A stretch of 29,135 bases of DNA from Ruminococcaceae bacterium UBA2656 (GCA_002359465.1 DENA01000036.1:25040-54174); one strand, 5' to 3'; shown: positions 7,601-15,893, counted from the stretch's first letter. A program made the numbers and translations. The notes: generated by a model from the letters alone, not told the origin.

Positions 7601-8467
7601 TTATTGTTTTGTTAAGAGGGAAGGATCGACAGGTTCTGTTCTGTTTGCCTGATAAATGCCCTGCTGCTTTAGGAGCTCATCATAATTTTCGTGTGTCAGA
7701 ATATAGAACTGTTTTTTTGCGAGGGATGCGAATACTTTTTCAACCGTAGGCTCCAGCGGAGCGCCGTTGTCAAGAATTTGTTTATTGAATTCGATGAATT
7801 TCTGATATTTTTCCGACATGTAATAAGGATCGCCGTCCGGAACAGCAAACCGCTGCGGGCGATGCCGGTCTGTCAGATGCATCTCCGTCTGTACAAAACC
7901 GGGGCAGAATACGGAAACATCGATGTCGGCACCGGAGGCCTTAAGGGACTTGTATACACACTCCGACAAAGCGACAGCCGCATGCTTTGTGCTGAAGTAA
8001 ACCGGAGCGGAGCCTAAAGTGATCAGTCCCGCGATGGAGCAGACGTTTAATATCTGACAGTGCGTACCCTGATTGAGCATCTGCGGAATAAACCGCTGCA
8101 TCATAAACCAGTGGGCGTAAACGTTGACTTCCGTGACCCACTTGATATCTTGTTCCTTGATGTCAAGAATATCGGCGCCGTTAGATACGCCAGCGTCATT
8201 GATCAGGATATCACAGCGACCGAATTCTTCCATGGTCCGGTCGAATATTTTCTGGCACTCCTCCGAAAGGGAAACATCGGCCTGTACGGCAACCGCTCTG
8301 CGGCCCATCGCCCTGATTTCATCGGCGACCACTTCTGCTTCATCCCCGTGGATATCGGCGATCAGCACATCGGATCCCCGTTTCGCACAGCCCAGTGCCA
8401 GCGCACGTCCGATGCCGTTGGCGCCCCCTGTAATTACCAGTACTTTTCCCTTATAATTTTCAATCAT
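7601..8467 (-). CDS. Short-chain dehydrogenase/reductase (SDR), first paralogue
   Basis: This 288-residue NAD(P)-dependent oxidoreductase has the classical SDR pattern: TGGANGIG (13-20) for cofactor binding, NDAG (90-93, an unusual D where N is common), and a catalytic Ser144, Tyr157 and Lys161 (YFSTK). Asp38 after the second strand favours NAD(H) over NADP(H). After the active site it has an extended lid with HLTDRHRPQRFAV and DPYY, shared with the next-door paralogue. Such enzymes interconvert hydroxyl and keto groups on small molecules, including steroids, bile acids and flavonoids. The ATG follows a GGGAGG site, and the gene is 12 bases from the other SDR, so the two are surely co-transcribed. 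The substrate is not determinable from sequence. Confidence 0.92.
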   Translation of the reverse strand: MIENYKGKVLVITGGANGIGRALALGCAKRGSDVLIADIHGDEAEVVADEIRAMGRRAVAVQADVSLSEECQKIFDRTMEEFGRCDILINDAGVSNGADILDIKEQDIKWVTEVNVYAHWFMMQRFIPQMLNQGTHCQILNVCSIAGLITLGSAPVYFSTKHAAVALSECVYKSLKASGADIDVSVFCPGFVQTEMHLTDRHRPQRFAVPDGDPYYMSEKYQKFIEFNKQILDNGAPLEPTVEKVFASLAKKQFYILTHENYDELLKQQGIYQANRTEPVDPSLLTKQ

Positions 8468-8479
8468 ATCGGTACCTCC

Positions 8480-9319
8480 CTATTGTGGATTTTTTCCGTT
8501 GACCAGATTCTGAATCCGCATACCGGCAACAGCCTGGGATTCCGGGTGGGTAAAGATGTAAAATTTTTCATCCTCTACAGCGGTAAAAACACAGGTTCCC
8601 ACGTAATCGATGGGGATGCCCGCCGTTACCTGATTTTCGCTGCGGATATAGCCCGATTTGAATTCCTGCCCCTGATAGTAGGGATCGTCGTTAATGGCGT
8701 AGCGTTCGGGCCGGTGGGTATCCGCCAGATGAATGCCCGTCTGCACAAAAGCGGGTACCAGACAATGAACCTGAATACGCCCGAGGCCACGGTTCTTCAG
8801 CGCGAGGTAGGTACCCTCCGAAGCACCGAGTCCCGCGAATTTTGTAGCGTGGTACATAACAGCGTTTCCGGAGGTCATAAGCCCGGCCGTAGACTCGGTG
8901 TTGATAATGACAGCTTCGGTTTCCTGCCGAATCATCTGCGGAATAAAGACATGCATCCCATAAAGATGGCTCAGCATGTTAACCTCGGTAATCCAGTGGA
9001 TATCCTGTATGGGAATCTCCCAGACCGGGCCAGATACCGATACCCCGGCGTTGTTGACAAGCATATCCACCTGACCGAAGGTGTCCAGAGTCAGCTTCAA
9101 AAGGCCCTCAACATTTTCAAGAAGCGATACATCCGCCTTCTGCCCTACGGCCTCGGCTCCCATATCGTGAAGCTCGTTTACAACGCGATCCACTGCCGGT
9201 GCGTCAATGTCGTTGATCACTATTTTCATACCGCGCAGCGCGCCTTCTTTTGCAATTGCCTCTCCAATACCGCTTCCGCCGCCTGTAACAACCAAAACCT
9301 TACCTTTAAACTCTTTCAT
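8480..9319 (-). CDS. Short-chain dehydrogenase/reductase (SDR), second paralogue
   Basis: This 279-residue classical SDR has TGGGSGIG (12-19), NNAG (89-92), catalytic Ser143, Tyr156 and Lys160 (YHATK), and Asp37 suggesting NAD(H) preference. It shares with the neighbouring SDR the lid segment HLADTHRPERYAI and DPYY, which points to a tandem duplication and related substrates. The two may act on different positions or on opposite stereochemistry of one molecule. It lies 14 bases after the flavoenzyme gene with an AAAGGAGG ribosome site. Known operons with an enoate-reductase-like flavoenzyme and SDRs carry out bile acid dehydroxylation (bai genes) and isoflavone-to-equol reduction; this operon is analogous in make-up, not proven in function. 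Confidence 0.92.
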   Translation of the reverse strand: MKEFKGKVLVVTGGGSGIGEAIAKEGALRGMKIVINDIDAPAVDRVVNELHDMGAEAVGQKADVSLLENVEGLLKLTLDTFGQVDMLVNNAGVSVSGPVWEIPIQDIHWITEVNMLSHLYGMHVFIPQMIRQETEAVIINTESTAGLMTSGNAVMYHATKFAGLGASEGTYLALKNRGLGRIQVHCLVPAFVQTGIHLADTHRPERYAINDDPYYQGQEFKSGYIRSENQVTAGIPIDYVGTCVFTAVEDEKFYIFTHPESQAVAGMRIQNLVNGKNPQ

Positions 9320-9333
9320 CTCTGTCCCCTCCT

Positions 9334-11268
9334 TTAAAACACAAATGCCTTGTCGTTTGCGGAATGCATTGCACCGACAATCGTACCCGGTTTTTCCGTG
9401 TCACCGACCAGCACCACTTTGTCAAACGAAGCTTCCATTTCTTCATGCAAAGCGCGGTTCGACCGCACGCCAAGCGCCAGGACGACAACGTCGGCTTTAC
9501 GGGTAACTTCAACGGCGCTGGCCGTGACAGCGAGTGTAATCTCTCCGTCCCCGACCGCCTTGATGGCATGACCTGTCAAAATTTCAACCTTATTTTTATT
9601 CAGGCGCTCCATAAGGTACTGCAGGACGCTCGGATAAAGGGTGGTGCCAACGGCGTTCATCATCTCTACCACGGCAACCTGATTGTCCGGGCTCAGATAT
9701 TCGGCTGTTTCCAGACCTGTGACGCCGCCTCCGATAACAGCGATGTTTTTCCCGCTGAGTTTTACTTCTCCGGACAAAACCTGCTCCGCCAGAACAGCTT
9801 TTTCGACGCCGGGGATTTTGGGAACAATCGGGTTTCCGCCCTGTGCAAGGAATACTCCGCACGCGCCGATTTTCCTGCACTCTTCCACGGTGCCCTGTGT
9901 ATTCAGACGCACATCCACGCCCCATTTTTTGAGTTCCGCTTCCTGTGTGTCGATCAGTTCAGCCAATAATTCCTTGTGAGGAGGTACGGAACCGAATTTA
10001 ATGGTTCCTCCAAGCCTGTCGCTTTTTTCAAACAGCACCGTTTTGAACCCTCTCTTAGCCAGCACCAGTGCGGCCTGCATGCCGCCCGGACCGCCGCCGA
10101 CCACGGCCACTGTGCGCCCGTTTCCATCTTTCACAAGCTTGTCGTCCCCGTGGGTCAACTCCCGCCCGAGAATCGGGTTGACCGTGCATTCGATCGGTCT
10201 GCCCTGATTTGCCACAAGGAAGCAATTCATGCAGCCAATGCATTTACGGATCAGGACGTCTTCTCCGCGTTTTGCCTTATTGGCCCACTCGGCGTCGGCG
10301 AGCTGGCCGCGCGCGACACCCACAAAGTCGGAGACCCCCTCTTCCAGAAGTGCTTCGGCAAAGTCCGGATGTTTGATCGTGTTGACGGCGATTACCGGAA
10401 TTTTTACATTCGCTTTGATGTTTTTTGCCAGGTGCTTTTTCCAGCCCTCCGCAAAGCAGGACGGTTCAATAATGGTTGCGCCGGACTCATATGTTCCGCA
10501 GCTCACATTCAGGCAGGCAATTCCCAGACTTTCAAGGTATCTTGCAATATGAATGCACTCCTTTTCATCGAGGCCGTCTTCAATGAATTCGCTGCCGTCG
10601 ATACGGACGCAGACCGAAAAATCGGGGCCGCAGGCAAAACGGATGCCGACGATAATCTCGGTAATAAAACGCATACGATTGAAGAAATCTCCGCCGTATT
10701 TATCTGTGCGCTTGTTGGTGTGCGGGCTTAAAAACTGGTTGACCAGATATCCGTGGGCGGCGTGGACCTCCACTCCGTCAAATCCCGCGGTCTTGGCGAT
10801 CACAGCGCCCTTCACAAATTTCTGCGCCATTGCCGTGACTTCCTCCGTGGTGAGTTCCCGCGGCATTTCGCCGATAATCCTGCACATTACCGGAGAGGGG
10901 GCAACAATTTGCTTTCCGTGCAAAAGCCTGCCCATCGTCTCATTTCCCGGATGGTGAAGCTGAAGGAAAATCTTCGTGTCGTACGCATGCACCGCCTCCG
11001 CCAGCCGGACAAGGCGGGGAATGTGCTTGGAATCCGTCGCACACAGCTGGTTGCTCGTGCCGATGCCCGTCTCCTCGTCTATCCGGCAGATTTCGGTAAT
11101 AATCAGTCCGCATCCGCCCTTTGCCCGGTCGGCATAATACCGGATAATTTCGTCGGATGCTTCTCCCGTGGAGGATGCAAACCCGGTCCCCATCGCAGGC
11201 ATGACGATTCTGTTTTTCAGTTCAAGTTTTCCGATTTTCCCTTTTTCAAAAAGCTTGGTGTACTTCAT
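9334..11268 (-). CDS. BaiH/2,4-dienoyl-CoA reductase-like Fe-S flavoenzyme (old yellow enzyme fusion)
   Basis: The product is 644 residues counted from an ATG at 11268, chosen because AAAGGA lies 8 bases before it; an in-frame ATG at 11310 would add 14 unlike residues. Residues 1-340 form an old-yellow-enzyme FMN barrel (LKNRIVMPAMGTGF; HAAHGYLVNQFLSPHTNKR with likely proton donor Tyr174). Cys343, 346, 349 and 361 make the CxxCxxC-x11-C site for a 4Fe-4S cluster. From about 387 there is an FAD/NAD(P)-binding part with GGGPGG (391-396) and a second GGGVTG near 520. The family reduces activated carbon-carbon double bonds, including dienoyl-CoAs, 3-oxo-steroid enones (BaiCD/BaiH) and daidzein (a reductase of about the same length). 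It is first in a four-gene operon with two SDRs, which fits stepwise reduction of an enone to an alcohol. Confidence 0.92.
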   Translation of the reverse strand: MKYTKLFEKGKIGKLELKNRIVMPAMGTGFASSTGEASDEIIRYYADRAKGGCGLIITEICRIDEETGIGTSNQLCATDSKHIPRLVRLAEAVHAYDTKIFLQLHHPGNETMGRLLHGKQIVAPSPVMCRIIGEMPRELTTEEVTAMAQKFVKGAVIAKTAGFDGVEVHAAHGYLVNQFLSPHTNKRTDKYGGDFFNRMRFITEIIVGIRFACGPDFSVCVRIDGSEFIEDGLDEKECIHIARYLESLGIACLNVSCGTYESGATIIEPSCFAEGWKKHLAKNIKANVKIPVIAVNTIKHPDFAEALLEEGVSDFVGVARGQLADAEWANKAKRGEDVLIRKCIGCMNCFLVANQGRPIECTVNPILGRELTHGDDKLVKDGNGRTVAVVGGGPGGMQAALVLAKRGFKTVLFEKSDRLGGTIKFGSVPPHKELLAELIDTQEAELKKWGVDVRLNTQGTVEECRKIGACGVFLAQGGNPIVPKIPGVEKAVLAEQVLSGEVKLSGKNIAVIGGGVTGLETAEYLSPDNQVAVVEMMNAVGTTLYPSVLQYLMERLNKNKVEILTGHAIKAVGDGEITLAVTASAVEVTRKADVVVLALGVRSNRALHEEMEASFDKVVLVGDTEKPGTIVGAMHSANDKAFVF

Positions 11269-11383
11269 GAAATCAGTCCTTTCTTGCTCAAAATTTGACT
11301 TTTTTATCAAAATACTTTTGCACCAGTAACATCCCTGTTAATAATATAACATACCTCACGGGCAAAAGATATGGACCCCTCTT

Positions 11384-11405
11384 ACAAAACACTTGCCTTT
11401 TTTGT
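11384..11405. promoter_or_regulatory. Inverted repeat in the divergent promoter region, possible PucR-type operator
   Basis: ACAAAA (11384-11389) and TTTTGT (11400-11405) form a 6-bp inverted repeat with a 10-base spacer. It straddles the -35 element of the regulator gene, where binding would affect autoregulation and possibly the divergent flavoenzyme operon. Confidence 0.35.
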
Positions 11406-11421
11406 GCCTGATGACTAAAAT
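11393..11421 (+). promoter_or_regulatory. Promoter of the PucR/CdaR-type regulator
   Basis: TTGCCT (11393-11398) and TAAAAT (11416-11421) are 17 bases apart. Transcription would start near 11428, right at the GAGGTGAT ribosome site, leaving a leader of only about ten bases. The leftward promoter of the flavoenzyme operon should also lie in 11290-11390, but no single pair of boxes there is convincing. Confidence 0.6.
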
Positions 11422-11439
11422 ATAGTTGAGGTGATAGAA

Positions 11440-12975
11440 TTGCTGTTCAGTAAAATGATCGCGATATTATCTGGAAAATTAAAAGCAGAGCAAATAACAA
11501 TTGGTAACAATTCACAAATTTATGAGCTAAAAGAGATAACTCCCGAATCTTATCTGAGCAAATGCAAAAACGATGTTCTGTACTTTGTGCGTGATGCAAC
11601 CTGCTTAAAAGGCACTGTTCCGCAGAATCTTATTTACGTCGAATGTGCTTCCGATGAAGTGCGCAGGCGTTTTGTCAACTCCGCGCAGATCGAATCCGAC
11701 TGTTATCAGACCGCCGTGACCCTTGCAAACGATGTCCTGAACAGGGCTTACCGGATGCAGGCCCTGTATTCATCCATGCTGCACATGATTCTGGACGGAA
11801 AAGGGGTTTCCGGCATCCTGAGCGATATTGCCGACCGCGCCGGGAGCTCTATCGTGATTATTGACATGAGCGGCAAAATTCTGGCAAACTCGGCCCCTTT
11901 CCGGCTTCAGGACCCTCTTTGGGTACAGAGCGTGAAACAAGGCTACTGCCCAACGGAATTCATGGAACACATCCGAAAACTTCGGCGGGAAAAGGGAAAT
12001 CAGCCGGGTTCCGACCCATATGTCCGTGTCTGTGAAGAGATGCAGCTTTTTTACCTTTGCAGCAAAATCACAAGAAACGACACGCTTTTCGGTTATATCT
12101 TCATGATTCAGCCTGACAGCGAATTTGGCGCGGACAGCTATGAGATGCTGTCCATCGTCAGCAGAACGCTGACGGAAACGACGCTGAAGCATCAGAACAA
12201 AATCACCCTGCACTCACACCTTTACGGCGAAATGCTGACAGACATGTTAAATGGGATTTCGGAAAAGCAGGCGGCTACCCGCATTCATGTCAGTGAACTC
12301 ACATTTCCTCCCTATATGCGTGTTCTGACGGTCAAGCCGCTTTATTACCACGGTGAAGTCAGTCTGGCCGCGTCCATTCAGCCCCAGCTTGAAAATATCT
12401 TTCAGGTCGAGCAGAGTATCGTATACCAGAAATCAATTGTATTGATCATCGGAGTGAAAAAAGACCGAACGATTCCCCCGGAACAGTTGGAGCTTCTCAA
12501 AACGCTGTGTACGCAGGACTACCTTTTAGCCGGCATCAGCAATTCCTTTTCCGATCCGACAAAATTTCCGGAATATTACCGTCAGGCGGAAAAGGCCGTG
12601 ATTCTTTCACAGAGGATGGATGCGGACGGCCTGATACACAGCTATGAGGATTACGCGTTTTTTGATATACTGGATCATCTGCCCGAAGAACTGCGGCTCA
12701 TGCACTACTGTCATCCGTCACTCCCCCTTCTCAGGGAATATGACCGCCAGAAGGACACAAAGCTGTATGAAACCCTGCGCACTTATACGCTTACCGGCTT
12801 CAATCAGAACAAGACGGCAGAGCTTCTCTTTCTGCACCGTAATACGCTGAATTACAGACGACAGAAGATTATGCAGATTTCCGGAATCGACCTTGATGAC
12901 CCTCAGATAAAATTTCTTCTGAGTTATTCTTTCGCCATTGACCTTTTTCTCGAAAAAAACACCTTGTATTCATGA
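11440..12975 (+). CDS. PucR/CdaR-type transcriptional regulator
   Basis: This regulator of about 511 residues ends in the PucR C-terminal helix-turn-helix (LYETLRTYTLTGFNQNKTAE, then LFLHRNTLNYRRQKI). A GGDEF-like central region precedes it, and an N-terminal sensory part begins around residues 100-230 (SIVIIDMSGKILANS resembles a PAS/GAF-like ligand pocket). I chose TTG at 11440 because GAGGTGAT stands at ideal spacing; the longer GTG start at 11431 overlaps that site. Members often activate adjoining catabolic operons in response to a substrate. It is divergent from the flavoenzyme/SDR operon with 171 bases between the starts, so it most likely controls that operon. The ligand is unknown. 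Confidence 0.88.
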   Translation: MLFSKMIAILSGKLKAEQITIGNNSQIYELKEITPESYLSKCKNDVLYFVRDATCLKGTVPQNLIYVECASDEVRRRFVNSAQIESDCYQTAVTLANDVLNRAYRMQALYSSMLHMILDGKGVSGILSDIADRAGSSIVIIDMSGKILANSAPFRLQDPLWVQSVKQGYCPTEFMEHIRKLRREKGNQPGSDPYVRVCEEMQLFYLCSKITRNDTLFGYIFMIQPDSEFGADSYEMLSIVSRTLTETTLKHQNKITLHSHLYGEMLTDMLNGISEKQAATRIHVSELTFPPYMRVLTVKPLYYHGEVSLAASIQPQLENIFQVEQSIVYQKSIVLIIGVKKDRTIPPEQLELLKTLCTQDYLLAGISNSFSDPTKFPEYYRQAEKAVILSQRMDADGLIHSYEDYAFFDILDHLPEELRLMHYCHPSLPLLREYDRQKDTKLYETLRTYTLTGFNQNKTAELLFLHRNTLNYRRQKIMQISGIDLDDPQIKFLLSYSFAIDLFLEKNTLYS

Positions 12976-13012
12976 TCTATATCGGCGGAAGTGTCTGAGG
13001 CCAGGTCTAAAT

Positions 13013-13074
13013 TTTTACTGTGTTCAAATATTTACTGTCTGTCCATCTCTTCACCTGTTTAAGTACAGTAAAAT
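13013..13074. repeat. Cluster of TTTACTGT half-boxes between convergent genes
   Basis: TTTTACTGT (13013-13021), TTTACTGT (13031-13038) and the inverted TACAGTAAAAT (13064-13074) resemble the TTTACWGTAAA palindromes in the yhfZ promoter (19274-19284, 19331-19341). They lie between the ends of the convergent pucR-type and HPr-like genes, where no promoter is expected. The remaining bases of the 12976-13141 gap hold the terminator listed next. Confidence 0.35.
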
Positions 13075-13091
13075 GCAGATTGACAGACATA

Positions 13092-13131
13092 GAGAAAAGG
13101 CACTTTACGTCTGCGTAAAGTACCTTTTCTC
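13092..13131 (-). terminator. Terminator of the yhf/HPr operon, possibly bidirectional
   Basis: An 18-bp stem (13092-13109 with 13114-13131) has a 4-base loop. Its single imperfect pair is G-U in minus-strand RNA, favouring a role for the leftward operon; the stem ends in CCTTTTCTC. As the only strong hairpin here, it may also end the rightward regulator transcript. Confidence 0.75.
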
Positions 13132-13141
13132 GACAAATATT

Positions 13142-13399
13142 TTAAATGAAATCTTTACAAAATTCTTCTAATCGCTTACAATCGGATAATTCTTTATCTC
13201 CTTGAACCTGAACGGTAATTTTATCTCCCTGCTTCACACCCAGACCTAAGATTGCAAAAAGGCGTTTTGTATTTGCGGTTTTTCCATTCAAGGAAATAAT
13301 TATTTCAGAACTGCATTCCTGTGCAAATTTGGCGAGCTTTCCCGCAGGCCTCGCATGCAGTCCCTCCGGATCCTGAACAATATATTGAAATTGTGTCAA
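13142..13399 (-). CDS. HPr-like phosphocarrier protein lacking the regulatory serine
   Basis: This 85-residue protein has the HPr fold: the phosphorylated His15 in GLHARPAG with Arg17, and the second motif NGKTANTKRLFAILGLGVKQGD. At the position of Ser46, the target of HPr kinase in Firmicutes, it has Arg46. It can therefore probably take phosphate from enzyme I but cannot be tuned through HPr(Ser-P)/CcpA. Translation starts at TTG, with AAGGAG 8 bases upstream; no ATG is available nearby. It is the last gene of the yhf-type operon, 96 bases after yhfW. That operon has no PTS permease but does have a PRD protein (17885-18238), so a signalling role is more likely than sugar transport. It is closest in the window to the HPr-like protein at 19684-19941. 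Confidence 0.9.
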   Translation of the reverse strand: MTQFQYIVQDPEGLHARPAGKLAKFAQECSSEIIISLNGKTANTKRLFAILGLGVKQGDKITVQVQGDKELSDCKRLEEFCKDFI

Positions 13400-13495
13400 A
13401 GTATTTGGCTCCTTATTATTTTATTGATGATAAACTGATACCTGACCTTCTTACCAGCGCCATTGGCCGCTAAGAACAACTCTCCGGGAAGTTTC

Positions 13496-14707
13496 TCAGG
13501 ATAATATTTTATGTAGAAAGCTTTTCCCGTTTTCCGGCAAATTTACGCCAAAATATTCAGCGGCTGTTGCGCCGACATCTGAAAGCGTATTGCGCTCGCC
13601 GATTTCACAAGGGCGCACTTTTTCACCATAAATCATGAGAGGCACATATTCCCGTGTGTGATGCGGATGCCCAATGGTTGGGTCATTTCCATGATCGGCC
13701 ATCACTATCAGGACATCTTCCCGGTTCATCGTTTTTATTAATTCTCCGATCAAGGAATCCGCTGTGCGGAGAACGTCCGCATATTTTTCCACATTCTCCT
13801 GATGTCCCGCAAGATCGGTTTCCTGCACGTTGCAACAAATAAATCCCGTTTGCATCTGCTCCGCAATTTCAATCATTTTGTGCAGCACCCGGGAAGTTTC
13901 TACCATTGAAATACTCTTGCCAAACGGATTTTGTATCACGTCCGCCGCTTTTCCCAGCAACAAGACGGGAAAACCCTCACGGCCCAGAATCGTAGGAACC
14001 TGTACCTCTGGATCCACACCAAAACCAAGATGTATGCAATGGTAGTCTTTGTTATATACACCGGATTTTGGTGCGTTCACCCCAATATATCCACCGTCAT
14101 GTTCCTCTACGGCGGAAAGAATATCGTCAATTGTGATCCCCCTTCCGCCAAAAGTAATCACACGCGGAACACGGGAGACTGAGCGCACCAATTTTCCGAT
14201 TTTCAGTTCTTCCTCAAAGGGAATACCATCTATAGCGGCGGTTACATTGAATGCCTGACCGGGGTCGCACTCCACATTATCGGCAACTGTAAGTGCATTT
14301 TCAACGATTAACATGCGCTCCTTATCGCCCTGATAAAATTCGGTGTGATAGCCATGTTGAATTAAGGTCTGATTAATGAGATCGATCCGATTTTTAATAG
14401 GTTCACCGAACGGCCTTTGAGGTTTTGTCCCAACGATCTCCTGATGCCCGAAAAAAGTATCCGCTCCGTCGTGCATCAGCTTTGCTTTTCCGAACGTTGC
14501 GTTGGCCTGAAAATTCATCGTAGACGTTTCAAAATTCACAATATTCATGAGGCCAAGCTTTTCGAGTGTTGGGAGCCGTAAATCGGGTTTTGCTTTCAGA
14601 ATATGGAGCCAGGTATTTGCACCCATATCCTGTGGGCGCACTTGAGGCACATCTTCCATTTGCCCTACTCCGAACCCATCGAGCACAATAATCATAAACT
14701 TTTTCAA
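13496..14707 (-). CDS. yhfW: Phosphopentomutase-like enzyme, YhfW type
   Basis: This 403-residue member of the alkaline-phosphatase/phosphopentomutase superfamily is similar to E. coli YhfW. Metal and catalytic positions seen are Asp10 (IIVLDGFGVG), Thr84 in GADTFFGHQEI (the residue phosphorylated in phosphopentomutases), Asp298 and His302 (ETDLAGHQ), Asp338-His339 (MADHGND) and His350 (HPHHTREY). It should move a phosphate within a phosphorylated sugar or sugar-like compound; the real substrate is not known. I chose TTG at 14707, 6 bases after an AAAGGA site; upstream codons overlap the end of the yhfX gene and do not look like family sequence. It lies 31 bases after yhfX, in one operon with yhfT, U, Y and Z. 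Confidence 0.85.
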   Translation of the reverse strand: MKKFMIIVLDGFGVGQMEDVPQVRPQDMGANTWLHILKAKPDLRLPTLEKLGLMNIVNFETSTMNFQANATFGKAKLMHDGADTFFGHQEIVGTKPQRPFGEPIKNRIDLINQTLIQHGYHTEFYQGDKERMLIVENALTVADNVECDPGQAFNVTAAIDGIPFEEELKIGKLVRSVSRVPRVITFGGRGITIDDILSAVEEHDGGYIGVNAPKSGVYNKDYHCIHLGFGVDPEVQVPTILGREGFPVLLLGKAADVIQNPFGKSISMVETSRVLHKMIEIAEQMQTGFICCNVQETDLAGHQENVEKYADVLRTADSLIGELIKTMNREDVLIVMADHGNDPTIGHPHHTREYVPLMIYGEKVRPCEIGERNTLSDVGATAAEYFGVNLPENGKSFLHKILS

Positions 14708-14738
14708 AGCAGTATCCTTTCTATATGGAAATGCTTCT

Positions 14739-15893
14739 TTACAGAAGTCTCTTTCCAAGCGCGGTATAGACTCCGACAATTTCCGGAGAGCCCTTTGAAA
14801 CACCCTTCACCAATGCGACCTGACTGCGGGTGACGAAAATTTGGGTGCGAAACGCCATCACAACACTTTCGGAAACTTGCGCCGATTCACCCAATTCAAA
14901 ATAATAGTCGATGCTTTCCTCAGTCGGCGGGGTTACATGCAGGACTCTGCCTTGCTCCAAGGAGCCTACCAGCGCGTTTTCCACATGTGAACGGCGGTAA
15001 TGACCGCCTCCGTAACAATAAGCCCGGCCCTTGAAATTATGAGACACCTCAGTCAGATACACCATGGCAGGAATTTCCGGACAATTTACCGCTTCATGCA
15101 GCGGCGTGGTCCCAATTAAGCCATGTCCCGGCTCCCCATGAGTGCCTCCCAACTGCCGGATCAGCGGGATACTCGCGCAGCAGGTCGCGCTTGGCATGTT
15201 CATCTGTTCAATTTCTACACCTATCCCTTTTAGAAGCTTCTCTGCCTTCTGCAGAGTTCCAACGTTGGACGTGGGTTCAATCCTTTCCGTTGATTTTTGA
15301 TATGTAAAACACGGAAAAGATGTCAACCCGACAATTTGAACGTTTGCGAGTTTTCCAATTTCCGTTGCAGCAGATGGAAGTTCCTCAAGGGAGACCCCCC
15401 CGCATTGTCCAGAATAACAGAAGTCAGCGTCATCCAGAATCCGGAGCAATAATTTTTGCTCTAAATTCATTTCTCGGCATACTTCACTTATTTCCCTTGC
15501 TTTTTCCAGTGAGAACACCGTTACTACCTCTGGCTTTGCGGCCAAAACTGCTTTCAGGGACGCTTTGGGAAGTTGCACCAGATGTCCAACATTCCCGAGT
15601 TTGACCCCTGCGTCGATCATCGTCATTGCCTCTCTGAAATCAACGGCGACTACGCCGTCAAATCCCATATTCATAAGCTCCCGTGCAATGACGGGATTTC
15701 TTCCAAGCTGCTTCAGCATGAAATACAGATGAATGTCATTTTTTCCCGCAATATTTTTCATAAGCGCAGCGTTTGACAGCAATGCGTCCAGATCCACTAT
15801 ATAAGTATCCGGTAAAAGGGTGCCCCTTTGGTGAAAACGGATTGCCGTTTCCACCAAAGCACTATTTCTTTCGATTGTCTTATTTAAAAACAT
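14739..15893 (-). CDS. yhfX: PLP-dependent alanine-racemase-fold protein, YhfX type
   Basis: This 384-residue fold-III PLP enzyme is close to E. coli YhfX over its length. Lys61 in YFMLKQLGRNP is the likely PLP Schiff-base lysine. Other shared segments are VVAVDFREA, GHLVQLPK, MPSATCCASIPLIRQLGGTHGEPGH, the YCYGGGHYRR glycine-rich stretch and a C-terminal FRTQIFVTRS. It probably racemises or otherwise acts on an amino acid or amine; the substrate is unknown. The start is set at ATG 15893 (protein begins MFLNKT), which agrees with the E. coli protein start; a GTG at 15908 is possible but has no usable ribosome site. The 120-base gap upstream to yhfT contains a hairpin-forming GCATCC/GGATGC pair and no convincing gene. 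Confidence 0.87.
   Translation of the reverse strand: MFLNKTIERNSALVETAIRFHQRGTLLPDTYIVDLDALLSNAALMKNIAGKNDIHLYFMLKQLGRNPVIARELMNMGFDGVVAVDFREAMTMIDAGVKLGNVGHLVQLPKASLKAVLAAKPEVVTVFSLEKAREISEVCREMNLEQKLLLRILDDADFCYSGQCGGVSLEELPSAATEIGKLANVQIVGLTSFPCFTYQKSTERIEPTSNVGTLQKAEKLLKGIGVEIEQMNMPSATCCASIPLIRQLGGTHGEPGHGLIGTTPLHEAVNCPEIPAMVYLTEVSHNFKGRAYCYGGGHYRRSHVENALVGSLEQGRVLHVTPPTEESIDYYFELGESAQVSESVVMAFRTQIFVTRSQVALVKGVSKGSPEIVGVYTALGKRLL

Noticed and set aside
8060..9337. A 425-codon open frame on the + strand across the SDR genes
   Set aside because: It lies antisense to two SDR genes with intact catalytic motifs and its translation shows no domain-like sequence; it is a frame shadow of GC-rich coding sequence.
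9364..9969. A 201-codon + strand open frame inside the flavoenzyme gene, and several like it at 9976-10731 and 10753-11298
   Set aside because: All are antisense to the BaiH-like gene, lack ribosome sites and have a composition typical of shadows.
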